A stretch of DNA of 64,000 nt from Plumapathes pennacea (Eukaryota; Cnidaria; Anthozoa; Antipatharia; Myriopathidae). Below the pieces are notes generated by a model. It was not told the DNA's origin, did not search any database, and was given only the letters and a program-made list of their open reading frames with translations. The stretch lies in assembly GCA_964036295.1 (NCBI GenBank), contig OZ038472.1, positions 1 to 64,000 of the forward strand, read 5' to 3'. The position numbers and the translations under genes are program-made. Of the stretch, positions 1 to 11,292 are shown piece by piece (positions within the stretch are counted from its first letter, which is position 1; each line of letters starts with the position of its first letter).

Positions 1-1155
1 GAGAGTGCATTCAAACAAACAAAAAGGAAAAGTAATGATAACAATAATAATAATAACAATAATATCACTGAGAATTATTCAAGAATGTCACCCGGTAAAA
101 AGTTTTTCACGCTACACCGGATTTGTAAAGCAATACCTTGTCCCGTTCACTTGATGTCGAATATGACTATTTGTGTCTATTTAGACCTGTGGTTGTTTGT
201 GTACAGTATGAGTTCTGTACAATGAAAATAAGCACTTACCAGCGTTCTTCCAGAATGCTCGAGTTCAAGAAATATGGTAGTTTCCTCCTGCTTTGAATGC
301 AAAATGCTTATTTTCATGGAGTGGAACCCTGTCACAAAAAACATAAAATTTTGAGGCATAAGGAAGTCCCTGGATTGCTTGTAATACATCCCAGAGATTT
401 CTGCAGACGTGATTACCAAATTTAAATCAGTGGGTCTTCTATTGCTTGCTATCTTTTAAGATTGGAGAGTGCATTCAAACAAACAAAAAGGAAAAGTAAT
501 GATAACAATAATAATAATAACAATAATATCACTGAGAATTATTCAAGAATGTCACCCGGTAAAAAGTTTTTCACGCTACACCGGATTTGTAAAGCAATAC
601 CTTGTCCCGTTCACTTGATGTCGAATATGACTATTTGTGTCTATTTAGACCTGTGGTTGTTTGTGTACAGTATGAGTTCTGTACAATGAAAATAAGCACT
701 TACCAGCGTTCTTCCAGAATGCTCGAGTTCAAGAAATATGGTAGTTTCCTCCTGCTTTGAATGCAAAATGCTTATTTTCATGGAGTGGAACCCTGTCACA
801 AAAAACATAAAATTTTGAGGCATAAGGAAGTCCCTGGATTGCTTGTAATACATCCCAGAGATTTCTGCAGACGTGATTACCAAATTTAAATCAGTGGGTC
901 TTCTATTGCTTGCTATCTTTTAAGATTGGAGAGTGCATTCAAACAAACAAAAAGGAAAAGTAATGATAATAATAATTATAATAACAATAATATCACTGAG
1001 AATTATTCAAGAATGTCACCCGGTAAAAAGTTTTTCACGCTACACCGGATTTGTAAAGCAATACCCTGTCCCATTCACTTGAAATGACTATTTGTGTCTA
1101 TTTAGACCTGTGGTTGTTTATATACAGTATGAGTTCTGTACAATGACTTATATCT
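1..1155. repeat. 464-bp tandem repeat, 2.5 copies
   Basis: The unit starts at 1, 465 and 929. By eye the first two copies are identical. The third is truncated near 1,155, lacks a few bases near 1,080 and has a changed AAT/AAC microsatellite. Each full unit contains an (ATA/ACA)n microsatellite near its start and, on the minus strand, an 80-codon open frame ending at a GTAAGT-like splice donor (near 233-240 and 697-704). The open frame is duplicated with the unit, so its presence twice is not independent evidence for coding. Confidence 0.95.
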
Positions 1156-1360
1156 ACATAATCCTTCTCGAGTTGGTGTTACTACAATAATATTGTTCTT
1201 GTTTAATTACTACAGTTCAAGAAATCAATTCAATAAACTGGTTCTAACAGCAAGCAAAGATTGTATTCAACTCTGCCTTGTACAATGGGGAACTAAATTT
1301 AATTACCAGCCGAGATTACGTGGTCGACTTTTCGTACAGCGCGTTCTTCACTACATGTGC

Positions 1361-1560
1361 ACTTACCAGCGTTCTTCCGGAATGCTCGAGTTCAAGAAAT
1401 CCAGTACAAAAGCCCGTTTTTATCAGCAAATTATGACAGCACAGCAATCCCTGACTTCTAGTTCAAGTCCAGTCTTCTCTCGACGAGGGACCATTCGATA
1501 CCAGTTCCCCACTCGAAGGCCCTGGAAACGAGAAGTCCTCCTTTCAAAATGGCGGATGTG
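1361..1560 (-). other. possible first exon and promoter of a minus-strand gene
   Basis: A 45-bp segment at 1,361-1,405 matches the segment at 235-280 and 699-744 of the tandem repeat, including a minus-strand donor (CTG|GTAAGTGC). Upstream on the minus strand lies a YY1-like motif at 1,546-1,555 (AAAATGGCGG on the plus strand). This fits a first exon of about 180 bp read leftward, with its 3' end duplicated in the 464-bp repeat. I recognise no protein, and overlapping open frames on both strands look fortuitous. It could instead be a fragment copied into the repeat. Confidence 0.25.
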
Positions 1561-1913
1561 GTTTCGACGTCAGCAGAACCGCTTTCAAGCCGTATTCTGG
1601 TGCCAACCAATCCATTCCTATCAAAGTGCGCTGCATAAATCGCTTCCTTGGACTCCCAAGGCAACTGCCGACAGTTTTACAACGCCACGTCCCCTCGCGT
1701 TTCGGAGTGTTAATCGCACAACGAGCGAACGAGCCACGAGGTGAGTCGATCTTGTCATAGAATGTATCCTATGCCAGGAACAATTTATCATGCACACCCA
1801 AGGGTTCGTGCATATCAAAATTCACCGAATCGGTTGTAGGGCTGTCCTAATAGGGCGGAAGGTTGTTCTCTTTGGAAACATAACACATATTTTGCGAGTT
1901 CGTGGCGGGGCTG
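1560..1913. other. no feature recognised
   Basis: Moderately GC-rich DNA between the putative promoter and the telomeric tract. Open frames occur on both strands (plus to 1,744; minus 1,621-1,818) but resemble no family I know, and neither is favoured by splice or start context. Confidence 0.5.
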
Positions 1914-2170
1914 AACCCTAACCCTAACCCTAACCCTAACCCTAACCCTAACCCTAACCCTAACCCTAGCCCTAACCCTAACCCTAACCCTAACCGAGTT
2001 AGGGTTAGGGTTAGGGTTAGGGTTAGGGGTTAGGGTTAGGGTTAGGGGTTAGGGTTAGGGTTAGGGTTAGGGTTAGGGTTAGGGTTAGGGTTAGGGTTAG
2101 GGTTAGGTTAGGGTTAGGGTTAGGGTTAGGGTTAGGGTTAGGGTTAGGGTTAGGGTTATTTTAGGGTTAG
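1914..2170. repeat. interstitial telomeric repeat, divergent orientation
   Basis: About 13-14 CCCTAA repeats (1,914-1,995) are followed directly by about 28 TTAGGG repeats (1,998-2,170), with a few variant units (GGGGTTA, a missing G, CCCTAG). The two arms form an inverted repeat with almost no spacer. The G-rich strands point outward from the centre. This is opposite to the TTAGGG-then-CCCTAA order left by an end-to-end telomere fusion. Confidence 0.97.
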
Positions 2171-2990
2171 TGCCACACCCTTTGGGATGAGGGCCACACC
2201 CTTTGGGGTGAGAGCCACACCCCTTGGAATTTTTTTTCATTTTTGTTAATTTTTAATATTTTTCAAATTTTTTTGTTTACCCTTTGAGATGAATGAGCGC
2301 CGCACCCTTTAGTATTTTTTTTTTTTTTTTCAATTTTTTTTTCCATTTATTTTGGATTTAATTTGAATTTTTTTTTAATTTTTTTTTTTAATTTTTTTTT
2401 TATTTGTTTTTAATCTGAAAGTAATTGGTTCACCTTTAGGGGTGTAGTCCGCACGCTTTGGAGTTTTTTTCATTTTTTTTCCATTTTTTCTCGATTTGTT
2501 TTTAATTATTTATTTTTTTTTTAATTATTTTTTTTTTAATTTTTTCTTTATTTTGTTGTAATCTGAAAGTAATTGGCGCACCTTTAGAGGTATTGTCCGG
2601 ACCCTGTGGAGTAGTTTTGATTTTTTTTCCTTTTTTTCTCGATTTGTTTTTAATTTTTTATTAATTTTTTAATTAATTTTTTTAATTTTTTTTCTTTATT
2701 TTTTAGTAATCTGAAAGTTATTGACACACCTTTAGGGGTGAGGTCCGCACCCTGTGGAGTGTTTTTCAGTTCTTTTCCATTTTTTCTCGATTTGTTTTCA
2801 TTTTTTTATTTATTTTTTAATTAATTTTTTTTAATTTTTTCTTTATTTTTTTGTAATCTGAAAGTGATTGATACACCCTTAGGGGGGAGTACTACATCCT
2901 GTGGATTTTTTTCAATTTGTTTCAATCTTTTTTTCATATTTTTTTCATTTTTTTTTTTGTTTTTTAATTTTTAATTTATTTAATGGGGAG
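2171..2990. repeat. T-rich tandem repeat of about 148 bp
   Basis: A core of about 50 bp (CTGAAAGT.ATTG..ACCTTTAGGGG, then CC.CACCCTGTGGAG) recurs near 2,416, 2,563, 2,711 and 2,859, separated by long T-rich stretches. Shorter relatives of the 'CCACACCCTTTGG' part lie at 2,171-2,225 and near 2,300. Copies are diverged. The plus-strand open frame near 2,901-3,149 is mostly translated T-rich DNA and is not called. Confidence 0.85.
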
Positions 2991-3180
2991 TGGTCAGCGG
3001 TAGTGGTCAGCGGTAGTTGTAATTTAGTTCAATGGAGTTCACATTTCAATTCAGTGGTCGTGGTTGTTCATTTGCTTGTATTCTCGTGCTGTTTGTGGTA
3101 CATGGATCTCTGGAAACAGAAGGTAAGCCCTTTATTCTTTTGTGTTTAGAAAAGTTGCAGTTCAGGCCAGTTTATTTTAA
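2991..3180. other. short non-repetitive segment
   Basis: A direct repeat AGTGGTCAGCGGT occurs twice at the start (near 2,990-3,020). The rest shows no recognisable gene or repeat. Confidence 0.4.
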
Positions 3181-3460
3181 TTCGGCCGAGTTCGGAGCCG
3201 CTAAGAAGTCACTCGGTGCCGAGTTCAGAGTCGCTAAGCTTTAATTCGGCCTAGTTCGGAGCCGCTAAGACTAAATTCGGCCTAGTTCAGAGTCGCTAAG
3301 CTTTAATTTGGCCTAATTCGGACCCGCTGAGACTTTATTCAGGTTAGTTCAAAGTCCCTAAGCTTTAACTCGCTTGAGTTTTATTCGCGTGAGTTCAGTG
3401 CCGTTTAAATTGAATTCGGCCGACTTCAGAACCGGCGAGATCAAATTCACCAGAGATTGG
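3180..3460. repeat. degenerate short repeat (TTCGGCC..GTTCGGAGCCGCTAAG)
   Basis: The motif 'AATTCGGCC.AGTTC.GAGCCGCTAAG' recurs about six times with spacings of roughly 30-60 bp and growing divergence to the right. It runs straight into the 50-bp minisatellite. A few relatives of it (near 3,640-3,690 and 5,495-5,515) flank that array on both sides. Confidence 0.8.
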
Positions 3461-5490
3461 AGCATTTCTATGTTTACACAGCCGCAGAGAGTAAATACAG
3501 CAATGTTCGCAGCAATTCTATGTTTGCACGGCCACAGAGAGTAAATACAGCAATGTTCGTAGCAATTCTATGTTTATTCTATGTTTATACAGCCGCAGAG
3601 ACTAAATACAACAGATATCGGAACCGAATCAATTATATCTTTAAGATTCGGAACCGCTAAGATTTTTAAAATTCGCGCGACTTTAGCCCCGGTAAATACA
3701 GCAATGATCGCAGCAATGACATGTTTATACAGCCGCCGAGAGTAAAAACAGCAGTGTTCGCAGCAATGACATGTTTATACAGCCGCCGAGAGTAAAAACA
3801 GCAGTGTTCGCAGCAATGACATGTTTACACGGCCGCCGAGAGTAAATACAGAAGCGATCGCAGTAATGACATGTTTACACGGCCGCAGAGAGTAAATACA
3901 GAAGCGATCGCAGTAATGACATGTTTACACAGCCGCCGAGAGTAAAAACAGCAGTGTTCGCAGCAATGACATGTTTACACGGCCGCCGAGAGTAAATACA
4001 GCAATGTTCGCAGCAATGACATGTTTATACAGCCGCCAAGAGTAAATACAGAAGCGATCGCAGTAATTGCATGTTTATACAGCCACCGAGAGTAAATACA
4101 GAAGCGATCGCAGCAATGACATGTTTACACAGCCGCCGAGAGTAAAAACAGCAGTGTTCGCAGCAATGACATGTTTACACGGCCGCCGAGAGTAAATACA
4201 GCAATGTTCGCAGCAATGACATGTTTATACAGCCGCCAAGAGTAAATACAGAAGCGATCGCAGTAATTGCATGTTTATACAGCCACCGAGAGTAAATACA
4301 GAAGCGATCGCAGTAATTGCATGTTTACACGGCCGCCGAGAGTAAATACAGCAATGTTCGCAGCAATGACATGTTTATACAGCCGCCAAGAGTAAATACA
4401 GAAGCGATCGCAGTAATTGCATGTTTATACAGCCACCGAGAGTAAATACAGAAGCGATCGCAGTAATTGCATGTTTACACGGCCGCCGAGAGTAAATACA
4501 GCAATGTTCGCAGCAATGACATGTTTACACGGCCGCAGAGAGTAAATACAGAAGCGATCGCAGTAATTGCATGTTTATACAGCCGCAGAGAGTAAGTACA
4601 GAAGCGATCGCAGGAATGACATGTTTACACAGCCGCCGAGAGTAAATACAGAAGCGATCGCAGTGATTCCATGTTTATACAGCCGCAGAGAGTAAGTACA
4701 GAAGCGATCGCAGGAATGACATGTTTATACAGCCGCCGAGAGTAACTACAGGAGTGATGGAAGCAATAACATGTTTACACAGCCGCAGAGAGTAACTACA
4801 GAAGCGATCGCAGTAATTGCATGTTTACACGGCCGCAGAGAGTAACTACAGAAGCGATCGCAGTAATTGCATGTTTATACAGCCGCAGAGAGTAACTACA
4901 GAAGCGATCGCAGTAATGACATGTTTATACAGCCGCGATGGAAGCAATAACATGTTTATACAGCCGCCGAGAGTAAATACAGCAATGTTCGCAGCAATGA
5001 CATGTTTATACAGCCGCCGAGAGTAAATACAGAAGCGATCGCAGTAATAACATGTTTACACGGCCGCAGAGAGTAAATACAGAAGCGATCGCAGTAATGA
5101 CATGTTTACACGGCCGCAGAGAGTAAACACAGGAGCGATCGCAGTAATGACATGTTTACACGGCCGCGGAGAGTAAATACAGCAATGTTCGCAGCAATGA
5201 CATGTTTATACAGCCGCAGAGAGTAAATACAGGAGTGATGGCAGCAATGACATGTTTATACAACCGCCGAGAGTAAATACAGAAGCGATCGCAGCAATGA
5301 CATGTTTACACGGCCGCAGAGAGTAAATACACAAGCGATCGCAGCGATTCTATGTTTACACGGCTGCAGAGAGTAAATACAGAAGGGATCGCAGCAATGA
5401 CATGTTTACACAGCCGCCGAGAGTAAATATGATCGCAGCAATGACATGTTTATACAGCCGCAGAGACTAAATACACAAGCGATCGCATTT
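3460..5490. repeat. 50-bp minisatellite, about 40 copies
   Basis: Each unit reads approximately ACATGTTTAYACRGCCGC, MGAGAGTAAATACAG, then one of two centres: AAGCGATCGCAGTAATG or CAATGTTCGCAGCAATG. The period is 50 bp in regular stretches, with occasional short units (near 4,930 and 5,430). Subtypes alternate in patterns that repeat every 150-200 bp (for example 3,971, 4,171, 4,321, 4,471), so higher-order structure is present. Because 50 is not a multiple of 3 the open frames here are not conserved and are not genes. Confidence 0.97.
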
Positions 5491-5499
5491 TTTAAATTC

Positions 5500-7210
5500 G
5501 CGTGACTTCAGCCCCGGTAATGTTTCATTGAGCTCAGAGCCGCAGTGTCATTTCACCATTTTATTATTTTTATTACAATTATCTGCTACATGTTTTCGCA
5601 AGCAAGGCGATCCCAACAAAATAATCTACCCGTTTAAAACGCGTTCAAAATAAGAGAGAGAGAGAGAGTGAGAGAGAGAGAGGGGGAAGAGAGTGAGAGA
5701 GTAACTGCCGAGTTCCTACGGGAATTAGCCAGTTCCGGAAACTAACTAGAAAAAAATCCAATCCTCCCGAATTACAGATTTTTAACCCATCAGAGCGGTC
5801 ATCAGAGCGGGGATTATTTATTATTACTGTTTGGAGCGGGGATTATTTATTATTATTATTATTATTATTTGGAGCGGCGATCATTTATTTTTATTTAACT
5901 GCGCGTGAAACTCTCCCAACATTAAAGTGGAAAATGTATAAGCGATTTACTGAGAATCCACATCTTCATCATCTAACTCTGCTATCTGCTACTGTACAGC
6001 AATGTACAATGATCTACAATGATGTACAATAATGTGTCATGATGTGTAATTATTTTCAGACTCGGCCAAGTGTTTTGATTATAAAAAAGTGTGCGATTTA
6101 AAAATAAATACACCCGCACCGCTCGATCGATCGCCTCAAATTTAAGTCGACAACACACACTCGGTTTATTCTTTAGAGCGCTAGCTTTTAAATAAACCGG
6201 GGGACGACCGAGCGACAAAACTTTAAGCGGGGAGAAAAGGCGGCCGGAGTTTGTTTACACTTACATTATAAACTTTTGCCCGATATTTACAAAGCCTCAG
6301 ATCCGATCAGAGCGCCTCCATAAAATACAACGGAATCCTTGCTGTGTGTGTGTGTGTGTGTGTGTTTGTGTATTTGTTTGCGTGTGTGGAGTGAGCGAGC
6401 GAGAGCCGGCGACTTCCGAGTTCCGGGAACTGGCGAGTTCCGGGAACTGGCGAGTTCCGGGAACTGGCCAGTTCCGGAAACTCACGGGAAAACAAAAAGA
6501 ATCCTCCCGATTTTTAACCCATGAGAGCGGTGAATAGAGCGGTGAATAGAGCGGTGAATAGAGGAGTCATCACAGGAGTCATCAGAGCGGTCAATAGAGC
6601 GGCGATTATTTATTTTTATTCAACTATCGTGAACTATTGGTGCTGGCGTGATTCTCGCGTGAAACTCTCCTAACATTAAAGTGGAAAATGTATCGGCGAT
6701 CTAGTGAGAATCCACATCTTCATCAACTAACTCGGTTATTTGCTACTGTACAGTAATGTACAATGATGTACAGTAATGTGTAATGATGTGTAATCATTTT
6801 CAGACTCGGCCAAGTGTTTTGATTTTAATATCACCACAGCGAGCGAGCGAGCGAGCGAGCCATTTAAAAAGTGTAAATACAACCGCACCGCTCGATCGCC
6901 TCAAATTCAAGTCAACAACACGCACTCGCTTTATTCTTTAAGAGCGCTAGCTTTTAAATAAACCGGGGGACGACCGAGCGACCAAACTTTAAGCGGGGAG
7001 AAAAGGCAGCGGGGTTTGTTTACATTTATATTATAAATTTTTGCCGGATGTTTATAAAGCCTCAGATCCGATCAGAGCGCCTCCACAAATCACAACGGAA
7101 TCCTTGCTGTGTGTGTGTGTTTGTGTGTGTGCAGCGAGTGAGGGAGAGCCGGCGAAATCTAATTCAGAGACACGGAAACACACGGGAACAAACGCGATGA
7201 GGATGAGTCC
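5500..7210. repeat. tandem duplication of about 755 bp (two copies plus a fragment)
   Basis: 5,640-6,390 and 6,395-7,140 share long matching segments in the same order: the 'GAGTTCC.GGAA' part, 'AGAGCGGTCAT/GAAT' repeats, 'GTGAAACTCTCC.AACATTAAAG', 'GACTCGGCCAAGTGTTTTGAT', 'AACCGGGGGACGACCGAGCGAC', and 'CGGAATCCTTGCTGTGTG' (6,330 and 7,097). A third copy starts near 7,140 and stops by about 7,200. Embedded simple repeats are (GA)n 5,651-5,705, (ATT)n 5,845-5,872, (GT)n 6,342-6,366, (GAGC)n 6,838-6,861 and (GT)n 7,107-7,130. Open frames here are partly translated GT repeats and are not called. Confidence 0.88.
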
Positions 7211-7960
7211 GCCGGCTGATTTACATAATTTCCTTCCCGCTCGGCGCGAACGGCTGTCATCACAATATTTTTCAAAGCGACTTGTTCACCGCCGGAGATC
7301 GATTGACTACAAGCGATTGCGATACACGTGTGTTGTGCGGTCATCACTGCGATTGCCATAAGGTCTGATCATGTTTATTAAGCGCTCTACAGTCTATTCA
7401 ATTGCACATCATGTACATCTCTAAGTGTCCTTTTAGTAATTAGCGTGTTCATGCGTGACCATTTTTTGACTAGCACACATAGCCTCCCCCCACATCTGGC
7501 AAAATTTTTACAAGTCTTTGCCTGCATCACCAAACGGTCAAAGCAATAGGCCAGTTGTGCTTTTTACTCGACCCAACTCAATGTTCCGGCCCAAAATTCG
7601 CCAATTTTCACCGAGCATTTTTCCGCTCTAAACCGTCTCTCAGGAAAAGACTTATAACAACTCTTGCTCGTCCTAGGGCGGGGTTATCCAGACCGCTTAG
7701 TTCTTCAAGCGACTCCCCTTTCAACCGTCGTCAGGCTTAATGATGCCTTCAGGTACCCTCAGAGCAACAATTCTCAGCGCACGACAGAAGAGCGCACAAA
7801 GCTGCCAACTCTTCCTTCACGTCGCGGGCTTCTGCTTTCGTCCTTGGCGCGGAAAATAATTAAGTTAACACGTCATACATCGCCCACCACTCACGTTCAT
7901 TCATTTCTAATTAAAACAATTACCCATTGTCTTTCCCCATGGGACTGGACACTAGTCTGC
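7210..7960. other. no gene recognised
   Basis: Mixed-composition DNA with open frames of 60-100 codons on the plus strand that overlap in different frames and look like no known family. It lies upstream of the motif at 7,965 and may be promoter-proximal. Confidence 0.4.
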
Positions 7961-7964
7961 CCTT

Positions 7965-7974
7965 AAAATGGCGG
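7965..7974 (+). promoter_or_regulatory. YY1-like core promoter motif (AAAATGGCGG)
   Basis: The motif AAAATGGCGG is a typical YY1 site found just downstream of transcription starts in animal genes. It lies upstream of the modular spliced unit and in the same orientation as the one before SNX17. The link to a transcript is inference. Confidence 0.35.
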
Positions 7975-8245
7975 AGTAATCACTCGGCTCGTTCTACAAC
8001 AAATTGCCTTCTTTGTGCCTTCGAGGAGAACAGCAACACCGCCTTGGTACTCTCTCCACATCCATCTCAACTTCCTCTATCGTACCTGGCGCTTAATCAC
8101 GGTCAGCACGTCTTTTGCGACAACCCGATCACTCTTCATTCACGACGAGACAACGAGCTCTTCTCTCTCGCCAATTCTGAAAGGTTATATTTATCCAGGT
8201 CAGTTTCATTCAAAGTACGATTACGTTTATCCTTCGTAAGCTCTT

Positions 8246-8945
8246 AATATCGCACCGTTTTGCCTGGTTTGTTTACTCTCAAGGGTTAGCGTTGACATAC
8301 AACTTCTCACTCGTACCGACTTAGCGTTCGTAAATATTTCATTGTAAATACACACCGAGTTTGTCCTGGAAAACCTGTGCAGAGTTCACATGCATGTGCA
8401 ATAAATAATGCCTTTTCAGTTACATAAAGCTAACTGCCAATACAACTCTCGATGTTCACTCTGCCATGCACAACAATTTTCAGGTTAATATATTTTTCAA
8501 AGGCCTCACTTGAGGGAACTTCTGTCAAGTAAAAATTAATAGTTTCCTTTCACCAGTTGTTCGTAAAGTTCTCAGGTCTGAATGCTCAACTTTTATTATT
8601 TTATTGCCAGGCTTTGGACTCCTTTCTTTCCCTTGTACACAAAGGGAAGCAATCAAATCATTTTACTCAGCAAAAAGCACTTTGAATGAAGTAAATTTTG
8701 TTTATGGCATGATCAGTTTATTTGACCATTTTTGTGTGCTTGTGCTATTATTAACCTTGACCTCTTGCTGTGTAATTTACAGGATCAAATTAAAGATGCT
8801 GCTGTTCTTGGTGCACAGTTTGGTTAGGGTTAGCTAATGACTGAACATCAGCTCTGATGCCTGTCATATTAAGGTGTGTGTTACCTTCTTGTGGATATAC
8901 ACGTTACGGTTAGGGTTAGAAATCTGAAACATTGAAACATTGACT
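8246..8945 (+). repeat. duplicated exon-intron module, copy M1
   Basis: M1 runs from 'AATATCGCACC' to 'AAATCTGAAACATTGA'. It contains exon-like segment X1 at 8,611-8,644 (after TTATTGCCAG; its donor is broken, GGAAGC instead of GTAAGC) and Y1 at 8,783-8,810 (after TTTACAG, before GTGCAC). In the frame shared by all copies X1 reads FGLLSFPCTQ and Y1 reads IKLKMLLFL. The lost donor suggests this copy is decaying. Confidence 0.7.
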
Positions 8946-8946
8946 C

Positions 8947-10260
8947 TATGAATATCGCACCGAGTTTTGCCTGGTTTGTTTACTGTCAAGGGGTTGTGTT
9001 AGCATACAACTTCTGACTTGTACTGACTTAGGATTAGCAAGGGCTTCATTGCAAATATGCAGTGGTTTGTCCTGAAAACCTCTGCACAGTTCACATGCAT
9101 GTGATATAAATCAGGGCTTTTGTCTCCCATAAAGCCTACTTGCATACAAATCTGGATGTCCACTCTGTCATGCGCAATGCTTTTCAGATTAATTGATCAA
9201 CATAACAGTAACCAGGGCCTGTTTGCTTAAAGTATAAGAGAAAGACTTCAGGAAAGCCAGTTGGAGCTGGTTGTGTTATATATTTTTCAAAGGCCTCACT
9301 TCAGGGAACTTTTATTGAGTACCAATCAATAGTTTTCTTTCACCAGTCATTCCTAAAGTTGTCAGGTCTAAATGCTCAACTTTTATTGTTTTTTTTATAC
9401 CCTGTCCAGGTTTTGGTCCTATTTCTATCCCTTGTATACAGAGGTAAGCAATCAAATAAAATGGCCTGCATTACATGCTTCATGATATATTTTTGAACAG
9501 AGAGGCCAGAGACCCAGTTACAAGTCTCATTTGAATCAAGCCAACCAGAATTATGATTTATTATTATGATGATGGGGGTCCTGGAAAACAGTTTTGTTTC
9601 TTATTTCTCAGACTTAGTGGGTGTTGAGTTCTGTCTGCACTGCACACTAGTAACTTCTTTTCAAAATTTTACTTAGCAAAGTGCCCCTTGAATTGACTGA
9701 ATTTTGTATATAGCCTGGCATTAGTCTTGTTAGCAAGACTTGAACGTGCAATTTTAGATGCTTGAAAAGTGGGGAAATTCAGCTACATATATAGATTGTC
9801 ATCTATTGGATGATACTTGGAGTGATAAGTTTTTTTATAGTTAGGGTTAGTTTAAAATAATTACATGAGAAACATACAGTGCAAAATTATATCACCAAGT
9901 AACACATGCAGTGGTTTGTATGTTTCTGTGCAAATTTGGTTCTTATAACAGAGGGCAAAATGGAGGAGGGGAAAGGGAGATTTTCGGAAATATAAGCTTG
10001 TATGAGTTATTAGAAGATTTACATTAATCACTAAATTTGACCATTTTTGTGTGGTTGTACTATTATTAACCTTGACCTCTTGCTGTGTAATTTGCAGGAA
10101 AAAAAATATGGTTACTCATATTCTTGCTGTACAGTTTGTTGTGGTTGTGGTTACCTAATGATTGAATATCAACTATGATGCCTGTCATATTAAGGTGAGT
10201 GTACACCTTCTTGTGGATATATACATTAGTGTTAGGGTTAGAAATCTGAAACATTGAATT
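8947..10260 (+). repeat. duplicated exon-intron module, copy M2
   Basis: M2 starts again with 'GAATATCGCACC' and ends with 'AAATCTGAAACATTGA'. It is longer than M1 because it includes the 'GGCATTAGTCTTGTTAGCAAG' segment that M3 and M5 also carry. X2 is 9,410-9,443, flanked by CCTGTCCAG and GTAAGC, and reads FGPISIPCIQ in the shared frame. Y2 (from 10,098) is damaged by an A-run insertion and lacks the donor context of Y3. Confidence 0.7.
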
Positions 10261-10690
10261 GGGGAGGGGGGTTCATTCTCACTAAAGAATGTATAGAAAT
10301 ATTATCAACATTTAGTGAGTATACTGACTTTTGTCTCAGATTGAGGGCATGTAAACATGCTATTGAGAAATGCAGGGCAATTATTAGCCTGCTTGAATTA
10401 TAATTATTATAACTATGATGTTATATAGATTTTAATCTGTGGGTGTGCAGTCGCTCAGTGTGTATTGTTCTGGGCCTGCATTGAATGTTGTTGATTACAG
10501 TAATAGTAATGCCACTTGCAATTTGCCCTCAGTTTCCTGAGCAAGTTGCTTGTTTATCAGCATTCGGAATCAACTTTTTTGCTTGAGGCAAATCAACTTT
10601 GGTTGATAGATAATCAACTTGGTTTCACAATGACTTTCAGATTTTTTTCAAATTGATTTGATCTTATGTTCATGTTTTCTTTGCCTGTAG

Positions 10691-10850
10691 ACCTTCCATA
10701 TTGGCTTGCATACAAGTCTGAAGAAAGATGGCAGTATAATTTGGCTTAGGGAAGAGACTAAAGCTCTATGGACTCAATGTTGCAAACTGGACGAATCAGT
10801 TGTACCTGACACAAACAAGTCTTTGGACCATGAAGGAACATGAAATGCAG
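10691..10850 (+). CDS. candidate exon of an unrecognised spliced gene
   Basis: A 160-bp segment lies between an acceptor (TTGCCTGTAG) and a donor (CAG|GTACAT). It is open only when entered in phase 0, giving 50 codons beginning TFHIGLHTSLKKDGSIIW and reaching a TGA at 10,841-10,843, seven bases before the donor. It could therefore be a final coding exon or a partly untranslated exon. I recognise no domain. Confidence 0.3.
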
Positions 10851-11265
10851 GTACATTGAGACTTCTCTGGAAATATATAGGGCTCATTAAACAACGTTAG
10901 ATTCTTATTCAATATATACGTGTTTGGGAATGTCAGTACAAATTGTTTTTTAGAATGCTGCACTAAAAATATTGTTGTTGCATTGATTGCGATTTTAGTC
11001 TTCCTCTTTCACTAAGAATATTGTTGTTTCTTTGATTGCATTTTTAATCTTTCTCTTCCCCGGTAATATATAAAAATAGTTTTGTGCCAGTGCTAGGTGT
11101 CAAATTGATGCTTCAAACTCAAGTACTTGCAAAACATGGTTCACACTAATTTATCACTGCACATAACCTGTCAGTGTATGGTGGTTACCTAATGTATGAA
11201 CATTGCATTAAGCTGGTGACTACTGTTATTTTGATTTTGATGTTGTAAACTTTGTGTCCCTGCAG

Positions 11266-11292
11266 GGTGCTGACAAGAAAGCATTACATAAG
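11266..11292 (+). CDS. candidate 27-nt microexon
   Basis: Flanked by GTCCCTGCAG and GTACAG. Phase 0 reads GADKKALHK. It has the same length and phase as the next candidate at 11,465, and both are Lys-rich. Splice signals are good but a 27-nt segment flanked by AG and GT can arise by chance. Confidence 0.3.

Noticed and set aside
1193-1744. 183-codon plus-strand ORF
   Set aside because: No recognisable domain, low-complexity and Arg/Ser-rich composition, and it overlaps the minus-strand exon-like and promoter signals.
1914-2170. Classical head-to-head telomere fusion
   Set aside because: The arm order is CCCTAA then TTAGGG, opposite to that of a fusion.
3457-5026. Repeat proteins encoded by the 50-bp minisatellite
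   Set aside because: A 50-bp period moves through all three frames; open frames are short and differ between stretches.
6297-6537. ORFs over the GT repeat (both strands)
   Set aside because: They are translated dinucleotide repeats plus the GAGTTCC-type repeat.
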